Assembly: GCA_964593065.1 (NCBI GenBank)
Contig: CAZQGO010000001.1
Span: 124,001-188,000, forward strand
Source of the DNA: CAZQGO01 sp964593065
Lineage (GTDB): Bacteria > Oederibacteriota > JAAXVQ01
Length of the DNA stretch: 64,000 bases
Direction: 5' to 3'
In this document: piece by piece, positions 8,448 through 16,980 of the stretch
Layout of the letters: every line of letters begins with the position of its first letter
Position numbering within the stretch: the first letter of the stretch is position 1
Made by a program: the position numbers and the translations under genes
Notes under the pieces: model-generated
The model's input: only the letters and a program-made list of their open reading frames with translations
What the model was told of the DNA's origin: nothing
The model's database searches: none

Positions 8448-10172
8448 ATGCCGAAATTCCTTCCGCACGCCATGCTCTGGGGCCTGGTGGTATTGCTGGC
8501 CGGCTGTTCCAGCCTGCCGCCCAAGGCGGGGCTGTATGCGCAGCTGCCCTACGGGGCCCAGGCCCAGCTGGCGTTCATGTCCGGCCAATTGGCCGAGGAC
8601 CAGGGCGATTTCCACTCGGCCGCCAAATTTTACCGCGAGGCGCTTCTGCGTGACCCGTCCTCCGTGACCCTGCGCCGCTATCTGGCGGGCGCCCTCATCC
8701 GCCTCGGGCTGCAGGACGAAGCCATCGCCGAGTTCCGCACGGTCCTGAAGGAAGCACCCTCCGATCCCAAGGCGTATTATCTCATGGGCCAATTGTACGA
8801 GGCGGCCGGAGATACCGCCACCGCGACGGCAGTCTATCATCAGGCCCTGGAACGGGATCTGGGAACCTCCGAGATCCACGGGGCTTTGGGGTTGCTCCTG
8901 TTGCACGAGGGGAGGCGGACCCAGGGCGTGGCCGAGCTGAAGCGGGCACTGGCCCTGGACCCGGCCAACTCCGAGGCGAGGCGCAGTCTGGTCGGGTACT
9001 ATCTCGAACATCGGCGCGTGGAGGCGGCCAAGCGGCTCTTGCGCCAGGCCGCCGAGGCGCAGCCGGAACGCGTCGAATGGCTGCTGGATTTGGCCGCGAT
9101 CCTGAACCAACAGGACCGGAGGCAGGAGGCCTTCGCGCTGTACCAGCAGGTGTTGCTCATCAATCCCCTCGAGGTCGACGCGCACCACCGCGTGGCCGAG
9201 TATTATCTGGATGCGCGCCGCTGGCGGGATGCCGTGGGCGAGCTGGAATGGCTCCAGAAGTTCGAGCCCGAAAACACGCTGCTGCAAAGAAATTTGGGTC
9301 TGGCCTTCTACGAGTTGGGCTTGCTGGACAAGGCCCGCGAGCAATTGCACCCCCTGATTCAAAGCGACCGGGCGGACGCGCTGACGCATTTCCTCATGGG
9401 CGGGATCTACCAGCAGAAACAATTCTGGCACCTGGCCGTCCAGGAGTATCAGCAGGCCCTGCTGCAGAAGCCCGATTTCGTGGAAGCGCAATTGGAACTG
9501 GCCGGGGTGCTCCTGCAGATCGGCGAGAAGGGAAAGGCCGAGGCCGAGGCGGAGAAAATCGGCTCCCGCATCCGCCGCAACTCGCCCCTGCAATTGAGCC
9601 GCTACGGCTGGCTGCTGCTGCGCCTGAAGCGGTCGGTACGGGCCTTGGAGGTGTTGACCGAGGCCGCCCGCTTGGATCCCCGCAACGCGCAAACCCGGTT
9701 TTTTCTGGGGCAAGCCTATTACGACGTCGGCCAGTTTGAGCACGCCCTGGCCGCCTGGGAAAAGGCCGTCAAGCTGGATCCGACGCTGGCGGAGGCCTAC
9801 AACCACCTGGGATATACCTGCGCCGAAAAAGGCGTCCGCCTCAAACAGGCCGAGTTCTGGATGCAGCAAGCGTTGCGGCTGGAGCCGAAAAACGGCAACT
9901 TTCACGATTCAATGGGATGGGTCTATTACCGTCAGCGGGAGTATAAAAAAGCCCTGGCCGAAGTGCTGTTGTCCCTCGAAATGCTGAAACAGGCCCGGGC
10001 TGAAATCGATCCGGAAATCTACTCCCATCTGGCCCAGATCTACCAGAAACTCGGACGTTGGTCGGACGCGGAAAGCACCTGGTCCCGGCTCCTGCAGGCG
10101 GATCCCGGAAATGCGGAGCTGCAGCATAAGCTGGAGGAATTGCGCGGCCGCATGAAATCCGATCAACCATGA
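8448..10172 (+). CDS. TPR-repeat lipoprotein
   Basis: The 574-aa product has a signal peptide ending in the lipobox LLAGCSS, so it is predicted to be lipid-anchored and exported. The rest is a continuous array of tetratricopeptide repeats with typical pairs such as DPSSVTLRRYLAGALIRLG and LGQAYYDVGQFEHALAAWEK. About twelve repeats can be counted. TPRs make protein-protein contacts, and nothing catalytic is visible. It resembles PilF/BepA-type scaffold lipoproteins only in architecture. It starts 7 bases after the CNB gene, and its stop overlaps the ispE start (ATGA), so the three genes are probably co-transcribed. Confidence 0.87.
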   Translation: MPKFLPHAMLWGLVVLLAGCSSLPPKAGLYAQLPYGAQAQLAFMSGQLAEDQGDFHSAAKFYREALLRDPSSVTLRRYLAGALIRLGLQDEAIAEFRTVLKEAPSDPKAYYLMGQLYEAAGDTATATAVYHQALERDLGTSEIHGALGLLLLHEGRRTQGVAELKRALALDPANSEARRSLVGYYLEHRRVEAAKRLLRQAAEAQPERVEWLLDLAAILNQQDRRQEAFALYQQVLLINPLEVDAHHRVAEYYLDARRWRDAVGELEWLQKFEPENTLLQRNLGLAFYELGLLDKAREQLHPLIQSDRADALTHFLMGGIYQQKQFWHLAVQEYQQALLQKPDFVEAQLELAGVLLQIGEKGKAEAEAEKIGSRIRRNSPLQLSRYGWLLLRLKRSVRALEVLTEAARLDPRNAQTRFFLGQAYYDVGQFEHALAAWEKAVKLDPTLAEAYNHLGYTCAEKGVRLKQAEFWMQQALRLEPKNGNFHDSMGWVYYRQREYKKALAEVLLSLEMLKQARAEIDPEIYSHLAQIYQKLGRWSDAESTWSRLLQADPGNAELQHKLEELRGRMKSDQP

Positions 10173-11026
10173 GGCCGCTGCGCCTGCGCGCCCCGGCGAA
10201 AATCAACCTGGTCCTGGAAATCCTGCGCCGCCGCCCGGACGGCTACCACCAGCTGCGAACGGTCATGCACGCCCTGGAATTGGCGGATACGCTGACCTTT
10301 TCACCGGGGCCCGCGGGCATCCGCGTGACCTGCCGCCATCCCGGCGTTCCCTCAGGCTCGGGCAATCTGGTAACCCGAGCGGCCGGGCTGATGGCGCGCG
10401 AGGCCGGCCTCCGGCCGCGCGTGCGCATCCGGCTGGAAAAAAGAATTCCAGTGGCGGCCGGCTTGGGCGGGGGCAGCAGCGACGCGGCGGCGGCCTTGCT
10501 GGGATTGAACCGGTTTTGGAACCTCCACTTCGCTCCCCGCCGACTACTGCGTCTGGCCCGGCAGCTGGGGAGCGACGTGCCCTTTTTCTTGAGCTGCGGC
10601 TGCGCCCTCTGCACGGGGCGGGGCGACCGGGTATTTCCCTGGCCGGCCGTACCCGGCATGTGGCTTGTCATCGTCAATCCGGGATTGGCCGTGTCCACGG
10701 CCCGGATTTACCGGCGCATAAATTTACAATTGACAAGGCGTGGAAATTATATTAATCTCATGCGTTCGGCGATTTACCGGAAAAACCCAATAAAAATAGG
10801 TAAAAATTTATTTAACCAGTTGGAAAGCGTGACGGCCGGAATGCATCCGGTCGTCCGCCGGATGAAGACCGACTTGTTGGCCGCCGGCGCACACGCGGTG
10901 CTGATGAGCGGGAGCGGCCCCACGGTTTTTGGCCTCATGCCTTCCCGGCCGGCGGGCCTGGCCGCAGCGGCCGGATTGAGAAAACGCTATCCCAGCGTAA
11001 TCTTGACCCGCACCAGCCGGAAGTGA
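10169..11026 (+). CDS. ispE: 4-diphosphocytidyl-2-C-methyl-D-erythritol kinase
   Basis: This GHMP kinase phosphorylates CDP-methylerythritol in the non-mevalonate isoprenoid pathway. The 285-aa product begins LRLRAPAKINLVLEIL and has the ATP-binding glycine loop PVAAGLGGGSSDAAAALLGL near residue 95 and the C-terminal MSGSGPTVFGL block. The start ATG overlaps the upstream stop. About 100 bases (10716-10820) are strikingly AT-rich compared with the surroundings, although they encode a conserved region (YRRINLQLTRRGNYINL). The gene is followed by a strong terminator. Confidence 0.94.
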   Translation: MRPLRLRAPAKINLVLEILRRRPDGYHQLRTVMHALELADTLTFSPGPAGIRVTCRHPGVPSGSGNLVTRAAGLMAREAGLRPRVRIRLEKRIPVAAGLGGGSSDAAAALLGLNRFWNLHFAPRRLLRLARQLGSDVPFFLSCGCALCTGRGDRVFPWPAVPGMWLVIVNPGLAVSTARIYRRINLQLTRRGNYINLMRSAIYRKNPIKIGKNLFNQLESVTAGMHPVVRRMKTDLLAAGAHAVLMSGSGPTVFGLMPSRPAGLAAAAGLRKRYPSVILTRTSRK

Positions 11027-11136
11027 GGCGGATTTTAGCCGGTGGTGAACCGGACGGAGCGGGTCAGGCTGCGGACTGCAGGCCAGACGGAAAAATCGAG
11101 GCCGCGAAGCGAAGGACGGTTGGATTCGCATGTGCC

Positions 11137-11165
11137 GAGTAGGAGCAGTTCCTACTCTTTTTTTT
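11137..11165 (+). terminator. Rho-independent terminator after ispE
   Basis: A perfect 8-bp stem GAGTAGGA/TCCTACTC with a 5-base loop (11145-11149) is followed by eight T (11158-11165). It closes the CNB-TPR-ispE transcript. The 110 bases between the ispE stop and this hairpin hold no ORF I can support. Confidence 0.85.
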
Positions 11166-11213
11166 GACCCGCCTGCGCTCCGGACCGCCGGCACCCGCTT
11201 TCGGCACAGCCCT

Positions 11214-11287
11214 TGCCGGGTCGTCCAATGGTAGGACGGCGGCCTTTGGAGCCGTTTATCCAGGTTCGAGTCCTGGCCCGGCAGCCA
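11214..11287 (+). tRNA. tRNA-Gln (TTG anticodon)
   Basis: A full cloverleaf can be drawn. The acceptor TGCCGGG (11214-11220) pairs with CCCGGCA (11277-11283). The anticodon stem GCGGC/GCCGT encloses the loop CTTTGGA with anticodon TTG at 11246-11248. The T arm contains GGTTCGAGTCC. CCA is encoded at 11285-11287. Confidence 0.96.
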
Positions 11288-11367
11288 AAATCCCGCAGGA
11301 TCTATTTCCCGGCACACTGCGGGGCGGGACGGAAGACCGCCGCGATTTCGCGGAAAGAAGGAGAGAC

Positions 11368-12768
11368 ATGCCCCAACTAGCCGCCATCCTGCTGGCTGCC
11401 GGCGAGGGGACGCGGATGAAATCCGCGGTTCCCAAGGTCATGCATGCCCTCGGAGGGAAACCTCTTTTGAACTGGGTGGTCCAGGCCGCCCGTGCCGCCG
11501 GCGCAGCGCCGGTGGTGGCCGTTTTGGGACACGGAGCCGAACACGTGCAGGCCATCCTGCCCGCCGGCGTGCAGTCCGTGCGCCAGCGCAGGCCCCTCGG
11601 GACGGCCGACGCCGTGCTGGCGGCGCGGGCCGCCCTGGCAGGCCGCGGCGGAGATATTTTGGTCCTGTGCGGAGACGCGCCCCTGCTGCGGGCCCGGACC
11701 TTGCGGCGCTTGGTGGCTGAACACAGGCGCCGTCGGGCCGCGGCCACGATGTTGACCGCCGTGCTGGCCGATCCCACGGGGTACGGGCGGGTTGTGAGAG
11801 TGCCGGCCGATCCGGGTGCCGTGGCCCGGATCGTGGAGGAGAAAGACGCCGGCGCAAGCGAGCGGCGGATATCCGAGGTGAACAGCGGCGCCTATGTCTT
11901 TCGCGCGGCGGCCTTGTGGCCGGCCTTGGCCCGGGTGCAAAACCGCAACCGCAAACGGGAGTTTTATCTGACCGACATCATCGGGATTCTGCACGCCCGG
12001 GGCCAGAGGGTCGCGGCCCGGCGGACGGAGGATCCGGAGGAGATTTTAGGCATCAATTCGCGCCGGGATTTGGCGGCGGCGGAGCGGATTTGCAACCGCC
12101 GGACCCTCGAGGCTCTGATGGACGCCGGCGTCACGGTGCTGGATCCCGGGCAGACCTGGATCGAGGCGGGCGTCCGGATCGGGCGGGATACGGTGATCCT
12201 GCCGGGGACGCGCATCACCGGCGATTCCGTCATCGGACGGGGCTGCGTGTTGGGCCCGGCGGCAACCATTGACGCCTCCCGCCTGGGAGCCGGCGTCAAG
12301 GTCCGGTCTTCGGCGGTCGAGGGCAGCCGCGTGGGGGCACGCGTGCGCATCGGACCCTATTCCCACCTGCGCGCGGGCACCACCATCGCCCCCGGCGTCT
12401 ATATCGGGAACTTCGCCGAAACCAACCGCAGCCGCGTCGGCCGCAACGCAAAAATGGGCCACGTCTGCTATGTGGGCGACGCGCTGGTGGGGGAGAACGT
12501 GAACATCGGCGCCGGAACCATCACGGCGAATTTCGACGGCGTGAACAAGCATCCCACGCGGATCGGCAAAAACGCCTTTTTGGGCAGCGGCACCATTCTG
12601 GTCGCCCCGGTCTGGGTCGGGCCCAAGGCCATGACGGGCGCGGGCGCGGTGGTGAAACGCAACAGCCGGATTCCGGCCGGCATGCTGGCCGTGGGCGTCC
12701 CGGCGCGCGTCATCAAGGCGCGCCGTTCCCCCGCCGGCCGGGACGGCCGACCGCGAGCACGGCACTAA
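11368..12768 (+). CDS. glmU: Bifunctional N-acetylglucosamine-1-phosphate uridyltransferase / glucosamine-1-phosphate acetyltransferase
   Basis: GlmU makes UDP-GlcNAc for peptidoglycan and lipopolysaccharide. The 466-aa product has an N-terminal nucleotidyltransferase domain with LLAAGEGTRMKSAVPKVMH (residues 7-25) and ends in a left-handed beta-helix of hexapeptide repeats. The acetyltransferase part contains NIGAGTITANFDGVNKH and GSGTILVAP. ATG 11368 is preceded by AAGGAGA; the open frame upstream runs through the tRNA and is not coding. It is followed by prs after 13 bases. UDP-GlcNAc made here would feed the WecA and WecB enzymes encoded at 38.4-40.6 kb. Confidence 0.95.
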   Translation: MPQLAAILLAAGEGTRMKSAVPKVMHALGGKPLLNWVVQAARAAGAAPVVAVLGHGAEHVQAILPAGVQSVRQRRPLGTADAVLAARAALAGRGGDILVLCGDAPLLRARTLRRLVAEHRRRRAAATMLTAVLADPTGYGRVVRVPADPGAVARIVEEKDAGASERRISEVNSGAYVFRAAALWPALARVQNRNRKREFYLTDIIGILHARGQRVAARRTEDPEEILGINSRRDLAAAERICNRRTLEALMDAGVTVLDPGQTWIEAGVRIGRDTVILPGTRITGDSVIGRGCVLGPAATIDASRLGAGVKVRSSAVEGSRVGARVRIGPYSHLRAGTTIAPGVYIGNFAETNRSRVGRNAKMGHVCYVGDALVGENVNIGAGTITANFDGVNKHPTRIGKNAFLGSGTILVAPVWVGPKAMTGAGAVVKRNSRIPAGMLAVGVPARVIKARRSPAGRDGRPRARH

Positions 12769-12781
12769 AGGAGGAGGCCCC

Positions 12782-13720
12782 GTGGCCAACGAACTGAAAA
12801 TTTTCTCGGGGAATGCCAATGCCAGGCTGGCCGCAGCCATTGCGAAGTGCCTGCGGCGGACTTTGGGCCAGATCGACGTCGGGCGTTTTCCGGAGGGCGA
12901 AATTTCCATCCGCATTCGTGAAAACGTGCGCGGCGCGGACGTCTTTGTGATCCAACCGACCTGCCCCCCGCCCAACGAGAACCTCATGGAGTTGCTGGTC
13001 ATGATCGATGCCTTCCGGCGCGCCTCGGCCCGGCGCATCACGGCCGTGCTGCCCTTTTTCGGCTATGCGCGGCAGGACCGCAAGGATCAACCCCGCGTGC
13101 CCATCACCGCCAAACTGGTGGCCAACCTGATCACGACCTCGGGAGCGGACCGGGTCCTGACCATGGACCTGCATGCCGACCAGATCCAGGGTTTCTTCGA
13201 CATTCCGGTGGACAATCTGCAAGCCGCGCCCGTCATGATCGAACATTTCCACGCCCTGCGCATCCGCCGGCTGACCATCGTGACGGCGGATGTGGGCGGC
13301 ATCAAGCTGGCGCGGCGCTATGCCGAGAAATTGCACAGTCCCCTGGCCATCGTCGACAAACGGCGGCTGGGACCCACCGTGACGACGGCCATGAACCTGA
13401 TCGGAGACGTGGAGGGGCGCAACGTCCTGATCGTGGATGACATGATCGCCACGGGAAAAAGCATTGTCGAGGCCGTTCGTTTCCTCAAGAACAAGGGGGC
13501 CCACGATATCTATGCCTGTTGCTCGCATCCCGTCTTTTCGGGGCCGGCGCCGGAGCTCATCCGGAATTCGGCCTTAAAAAGCGTGGTGGTGACGAACAGC
13601 ATTCCGATTCGAAACCTGGAACTGAACGAAAAAGTCAAGGTGCTCTCCATCGCGCCCCTGTTCGCCGAGGCCATCCGCCGCATTCACACCGAGACGACGG
13701 TCAGCACGCTGTTTACCTAA
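12782..13720 (+). CDS. prs: Ribose-phosphate pyrophosphokinase
   Basis: This enzyme makes PRPP from ribose 5-phosphate and ATP. The 312-aa product has the class I blocks VGRFPEGEISIRIRENVRG, YARQDRKDQPRVPI (ATP loop), MDLHADQIQGFFDIPVDNL (metal site) and the PRPP loop VLIVDDMIATGKSI. The GTG start at 12782 is supported by AAAGGAGGAGG just upstream. The order glmU-prs-rplY-pth is a widespread bacterial arrangement. Confidence 0.96.
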   Translation: MANELKIFSGNANARLAAAIAKCLRRTLGQIDVGRFPEGEISIRIRENVRGADVFVIQPTCPPPNENLMELLVMIDAFRRASARRITAVLPFFGYARQDRKDQPRVPITAKLVANLITTSGADRVLTMDLHADQIQGFFDIPVDNLQAAPVMIEHFHALRIRRLTIVTADVGGIKLARRYAEKLHSPLAIVDKRRLGPTVTTAMNLIGDVEGRNVLIVDDMIATGKSIVEAVRFLKNKGAHDIYACCSHPVFSGPAPELIRNSALKSVVVTNSIPIRNLELNEKVKVLSIAPLFAEAIRRIHTETTVSTLFT

Positions 13721-13801
13721 ACCCCGGCAGGAACCCGGGCCGCGGGGTTCGGGGCGGGGAGGCACGCATCGCAAGGCAAAACTGGAAAGGATGAACCGGA
13801 C

Positions 13802-14488
13802 ATGAAACAGATAGCCATCGAAGCCAGACCGCGCCTGGCGCAGAAAAAAAACGCCGTCGGACGTTTGCGCCGGCAAAAAGTCGTACCCGCCGTGCTCTAC
13901 GGGGGCGGCGAAGCCGCCCAGAACCTCGAAGTGGATCAAAAGCAGTTGCTGCAGGTTCTGCACGGCCAAAGTGAAATCAACGCCTTAATCAAGCTTTCGG
14001 TCATGGACGACCAGCAGCCGCGCCAGGAAACGGTCATGATCAAGGAAATCCAGCGTCACCCCGTCAGCGACCTTGTTCTGCATGTCGACTTCGTCAAGAT
14101 CGACCTCAACCAGGAGCTGGAGATCCGCATTCCGGTGATCGTGACCGGTGCGGCGCCGGGCGTCAAGGAAGGCGGGCTGCTCGAGCTGGTGCACCGGGAA
14201 GTGGAGGTCCGCTGCCTCCCGACCCTGATTCCGGAAAACATCACCCTGGACGTCTCGCAGTTGAACATCGGGGATGCCATCTGCGTCTCCGACCTGCCCC
14301 TGCAGGCGGGGGTGAAGATCCTGGTGGATTCCCACGAGCCCATCGTGCACGTGGTGGCGCCCAAACTCGAGGAAGAGAAGCCAGCCGAAGCCGCCGAGGT
14401 GGTTGTCGCGCCGGAAACGCAGGAGCCCGAAGTCATCGGCGAGAAGGAACGGGAAGAGCGGCGTGCGGCCAAGGGCGAGGAAGGCTGA
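13802..14488 (+). CDS. rplY: Ribosomal protein bL25 (Ctc/TL5 long form)
   Basis: This protein binds 5S rRNA in the large subunit. The 228-aa product has the N-terminal L25 domain (about 1-95, with RLRRQKVVPAVLYGGGE and HVDFVKID) and the C-terminal beta domain of the Ctc/TL5 form. It ends in a Glu/Ala-rich tail of about 40 residues. ATG 13802 is preceded by GGAAAGGA. The 80-base leader after prs can fold AACCCCG (13720-13726) against CGGGGTT (13743-13749), a possible leader hairpin. Confidence 0.94.
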   Translation: MKQIAIEARPRLAQKKNAVGRLRRQKVVPAVLYGGGEAAQNLEVDQKQLLQVLHGQSEINALIKLSVMDDQQPRQETVMIKEIQRHPVSDLVLHVDFVKIDLNQELEIRIPVIVTGAAPGVKEGGLLELVHREVEVRCLPTLIPENITLDVSQLNIGDAICVSDLPLQAGVKILVDSHEPIVHVVAPKLEEEKPAEAAEVVVAPETQEPEVIGEKEREERRAAKGEEG

Positions 14489-14521
14489 TTCCCGCGGTCC
14501 GGTGACCAGAACGGAGCGGCC

Positions 14522-15082
14522 GTGAAACTCGTCGTTGGCTTGGGAAACCCCGGTAAACATTATGCCGGGAGCCGCCACAATCTCGGAGCGGAGGTGGTCG
14601 CCGCCGCCGCGCAAGAACTGGGAATCAAGCTGACGCACACCTCCCTCGGCGCCCTCTGGGGCCGGGGGCGCAAAGCGCGCGCCCACGTCATTCTGGCCCT
14701 GCCCCAAACCTTCATGAATGGTTCGGGCCAGTCCGTGGCCTCCCTGGCGCATTATTTCAAGATCCGCGTGGAAAACATCCTGCTCGTATCCGATGACCTG
14801 CACCTGCCGCTGGGACGCCTGCGCCTCCGCGGCGGGGGCAGCGCCGGCGGCCACAAGGGACTGCAATCCGTCATCGAATATCTGGGCACGGAAGCGTTTC
14901 CCCGTTTGCGGGTCGGGATCGGACCGCTGCCACCGGAAAGCGAACAGGTGGACTTCGTCCTGGCTAAATTTCAATCCGAACAGAAAAGCGTCCTGTCGCC
15001 CGTCCGCGCGCGGGCCGTGGCGGGGATCGTCACCTGGTTGGACTCGGGCCTCGAGCCGGCCCTGCTCCGGCTCAATGCATGA
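14522..15082 (+). CDS. pth: Peptidyl-tRNA hydrolase
   Basis: Pth releases tRNA from prematurely dropped peptidyl-tRNA. The 186-aa product begins KLVVGLGNPGKHYAGSRHN, whose His is catalytic, and has the PQTFMNGSGQSV and SDDLHLPLGRLRLRGGGSAG blocks. The start codon is GTG at 14522. The stop overlaps the next ATG by the ATGA arrangement. Confidence 0.96.
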   Translation: MKLVVGLGNPGKHYAGSRHNLGAEVVAAAAQELGIKLTHTSLGALWGRGRKARAHVILALPQTFMNGSGQSVASLAHYFKIRVENILLVSDDLHLPLGRLRLRGGGSAGGHKGLQSVIEYLGTEAFPRLRVGIGPLPPESEQVDFVLAKFQSEQKSVLSPVRARAVAGIVTWLDSGLEPALLRLNA

Positions 15083-15447
15083 AACGCCTGCGGCCCGGAG
15101 CCTTCTGGTGGCTCTTCCTGCTGCTCGGCGGAGCAGGGTGCGCCGCGGCCTTCAACGCCGTCGCCTGGAGGAGCCCCGGCGAGGGACCCCCTCCGCCCGT
15201 GCGCGCCCGGTCCGACCTGAACCACATTCCGGAACGGCAATTGGCGCAAATCGAGGGCGTGGGCCCGCGTCTGGCCCGTCGCATCACAGATTTTCGGCGG
15301 CGTTTCGGCCCCCTGCGAAGACCGGAACAGGTATTGCTGGTTCCGGGCCTGGGGCCTGCGCGCTGGCGGCGCCTGCAACGCTACCTGGGAACGGCTCACG
15401 CCGAACCCCGGGAGCGCCGCGGCCCGGACGCGCACGCGGAACCCTAA
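15079..15447 (+). CDS. ComEA-like helix-hairpin-helix protein
   Basis: The 122-aa product has an N-terminal hydrophobic segment (about residues 9-26, possibly lipidated at GGAGC) and a tandem helix-hairpin-helix domain: SDLNHIPERQLAQIEGVGPRLARRI, then VLLVPGLGPARWRRL. This is the architecture of ComEA, which binds DNA non-specifically in the periplasm during natural transformation. In many genomes such proteins are the only recognisable uptake component, so the role is inferred. The start overlaps the pth stop. Confidence 0.8.
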   Translation: MKRLRPGAFWWLFLLLGGAGCAAAFNAVAWRSPGEGPPPPVRARSDLNHIPERQLAQIEGVGPRLARRITDFRRRFGPLRRPEQVLLVPGLGPARWRRLQRYLGTAHAEPRERRGPDAHAEP

Positions 15448-15466
15448 ATCCTTCAGGAGGCCGTTC

Positions 15467-16288
15467 ATGCTGAACCGAGTCCACTCCGGCATCCGGACCA
15501 CCTTGGCGCTGCTGCTCGCCGCCGGCCTGATCGGCTGGACGGCGGGTTGCGGCCGGAAGAAACTTTCACCGGAGGAACAGGCCCGGGCGGCCGCGGCCGA
15601 GGAACAGAAAATCAAGGACCGGTGGATGACGGTCGGCACCTATGTGACCGGCGATGAAAAGCTGCAACAACAAATCATGCGGGATCTGGAAAACCTGGAC
15701 AAGGAGACCTCTTATCGCCTGATTCTGTTCAACCAGGAACCCGGCAAAGGGGTGGAGGAACTGGACGGGGAATTTCACTCCCCGGATTGTCATTTCCGCC
15801 TGCGCCGGAACCTGAGTGGACCGTTTTGGGAGTTCTTTATTCTCGGCGACCGGTATTTCGCGCAGTCGGACCGCAGGCTCGTCGACTTTGGGCCCCAATC
15901 CCGCGGCGAAGGGGAAAAACACTACCGGCCCCTGTGGAGCGAAATGCGCGTGGCCATGCTGCAGGCTCTGCGCGGCGGTATCAAGGACCTGGGACGCGGC
16001 GAATACCGGGACACGCCGGTGCGGAAATACGATCTGCGGGGAGTTTTTCCCGGCCCCGAGCACATCGTCTTGACCGCGGTCGTGGATATCGACGAGACCC
16101 GCGATCTGCTGATCCACATGGTGGTCGGCGCCGGCACCGGCAGCAACTCGACCGACGAGCGCTACCATTATTACTACCGGGAAATGGCGATCGCGAACCT
16201 GGGCCAAGTCGGCCCCATCCGCATCCCGGAGAGCGTGGAAGTGATCCCGGCCAAGGAGCTGAAAAATCAGGACTTAATCCTGCATTGA
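15467..16288 (+). CDS. Hypothetical lipoprotein
   Basis: The 273-aa product has a signal peptide with the lipobox-like WTAGCGR (Cys near residue 28), then a charged KKLSPEEQARAAAAEEQKIKD helix. The globular part includes paired strands such as FWEFFILGDRYFAQSDRRLVDF. I do not recognise the family. ATG 15467 has AGGAGG 7 bases upstream. It is the last gene before a fresh promoter and probably part of the pth unit. Confidence 0.75.
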   Translation: MLNRVHSGIRTTLALLLAAGLIGWTAGCGRKKLSPEEQARAAAAEEQKIKDRWMTVGTYVTGDEKLQQQIMRDLENLDKETSYRLILFNQEPGKGVEELDGEFHSPDCHFRLRRNLSGPFWEFFILGDRYFAQSDRRLVDFGPQSRGEGEKHYRPLWSEMRVAMLQALRGGIKDLGRGEYRDTPVRKYDLRGVFPGPEHIVLTAVVDIDETRDLLIHMVVGAGTGSNSTDERYHYYYREMAIANLGQVGPIRIPESVEVIPAKELKNQDLILH

Positions 16289-16316
16289 CCCCGCGCGGCG
16301 GCCGGAAGAAAAAAGA

Positions 16317-16344
16317 TTGACGTGACCATTGGGTATGCTATCAT
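16317..16344 (+). promoter_or_regulatory. Promoter with extended -10 ahead of a lipoprotein gene
   Basis: TTGACG (16317-16322), 16 bases, then TATCAT (16339-16344) directly preceded by TGC. Its position shows that translation of the next gene must start downstream of the TTG at 16329. Confidence 0.6.
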
Positions 16345-16394
16345 CATTTCATCATGAGACGGAACTCCTGGATGCGCGGAAGGAGTTGAGCGTT

Positions 16395-16886
16395 TTGAGA
16401 GGGAAGGCTAACGGACGGGTCGCCGTCCTCCTGGTGGCCTTATCCGGGGTGCTGGTGTTGACCGGTTGCGGCAAGCCGCGGGAGAAAAGTGCTCAACCCG
16501 TAGCCGGTAGCGGAGAAGTCAAGGTGGTTGAAATCGAAAAGGCGGCCGCGCGGGAAAAAAAGCCTTACCAGGGCAATTTAACGCCGGAAAAAGCGGCGGA
16601 AATCACCAACGCCGTGGCCAAATTGAGCTTCGCCGAAATTCCCTCGCAGGAACTTCCCAAAGATCCCAAGGTCATGCTGGAAATCAACGAACGAATCCGC
16701 AAGAAGATTGAAGGCCTGTACGCGCAGTACGGCACGTCGATGAAGGAAGTGACCAACTACGTCAGCGACCTCTCCCCGAAGGAACGGGAACTCTATAACA
16801 AGAAGTTGACCGATCTCTTTCTCGAAGAAGCGGGCAAGAAATACGGCGCCGAGCCGAAATCCAAGCGGAAAACCACGAAAGAGTGA
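16395..16886 (+). CDS. Small helical lipoprotein, unknown function
   Basis: About 163 aa. A signal peptide (GRVAVLLVALSGVLVLTGCG) ends in the lipobox LTGC. The mature part is charged and helical, with a Lys/Glu-rich C-terminus. I place the start at TTG 16395, 9 bases after a clear GGAG (16382-16385); TTG 16386 is the alternative. The longer frame from 16329 would begin inside the promoter. It is followed by a strong terminator and is thus probably monocistronic. No family is recognised. Confidence 0.7.
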   Translation: MRGKANGRVAVLLVALSGVLVLTGCGKPREKSAQPVAGSGEVKVVEIEKAAAREKKPYQGNLTPEKAAEITNAVAKLSFAEIPSQELPKDPKVMLEINERIRKKIEGLYAQYGTSMKEVTNYVSDLSPKERELYNKKLTDLFLEEAGKKYGAEPKSKRKTTKE

Positions 16887-16933
16887 CCGCCTGATCCGCC
16901 GCCGCGGCTGCCGCAGCGACAGGAAGCTTTCGC

Positions 16934-16976
16934 GGAGGCCGGTTCCTAAGCGGGAGCCGGTCTCCTTGTTTTTTTT
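16934..16976 (+). terminator. Strong rho-independent terminator
   Basis: A 13-bp stem GGAGGCCGGTTCC (16934-16946) / GGAGCCGGTCTCC (16953-16965), with two G-T wobbles and a 6-base loop, is followed by TTGTTTTTTTT. It ends the lipoprotein transcript, and the structured element at 16981 begins only 5 bases later. Confidence 0.9.
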
Positions 16977-16980
16977 CGCG

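Noticed and set aside
11027..11136. Independent small RNA between ispE and the terminator
   Set aside because: No promoter of good quality lies within the segment and there is no second copy. It is most simply the 3' untranslated end of the ispE transcript.
13720..13749. Hairpin before rplY as a terminator or ribosomal-protein autoregulatory site
   Set aside because: It has a 7-pair stem with a GC-rich loop and no T tract, and no known L25 leader motif is recognised. I mention it only under rplY.
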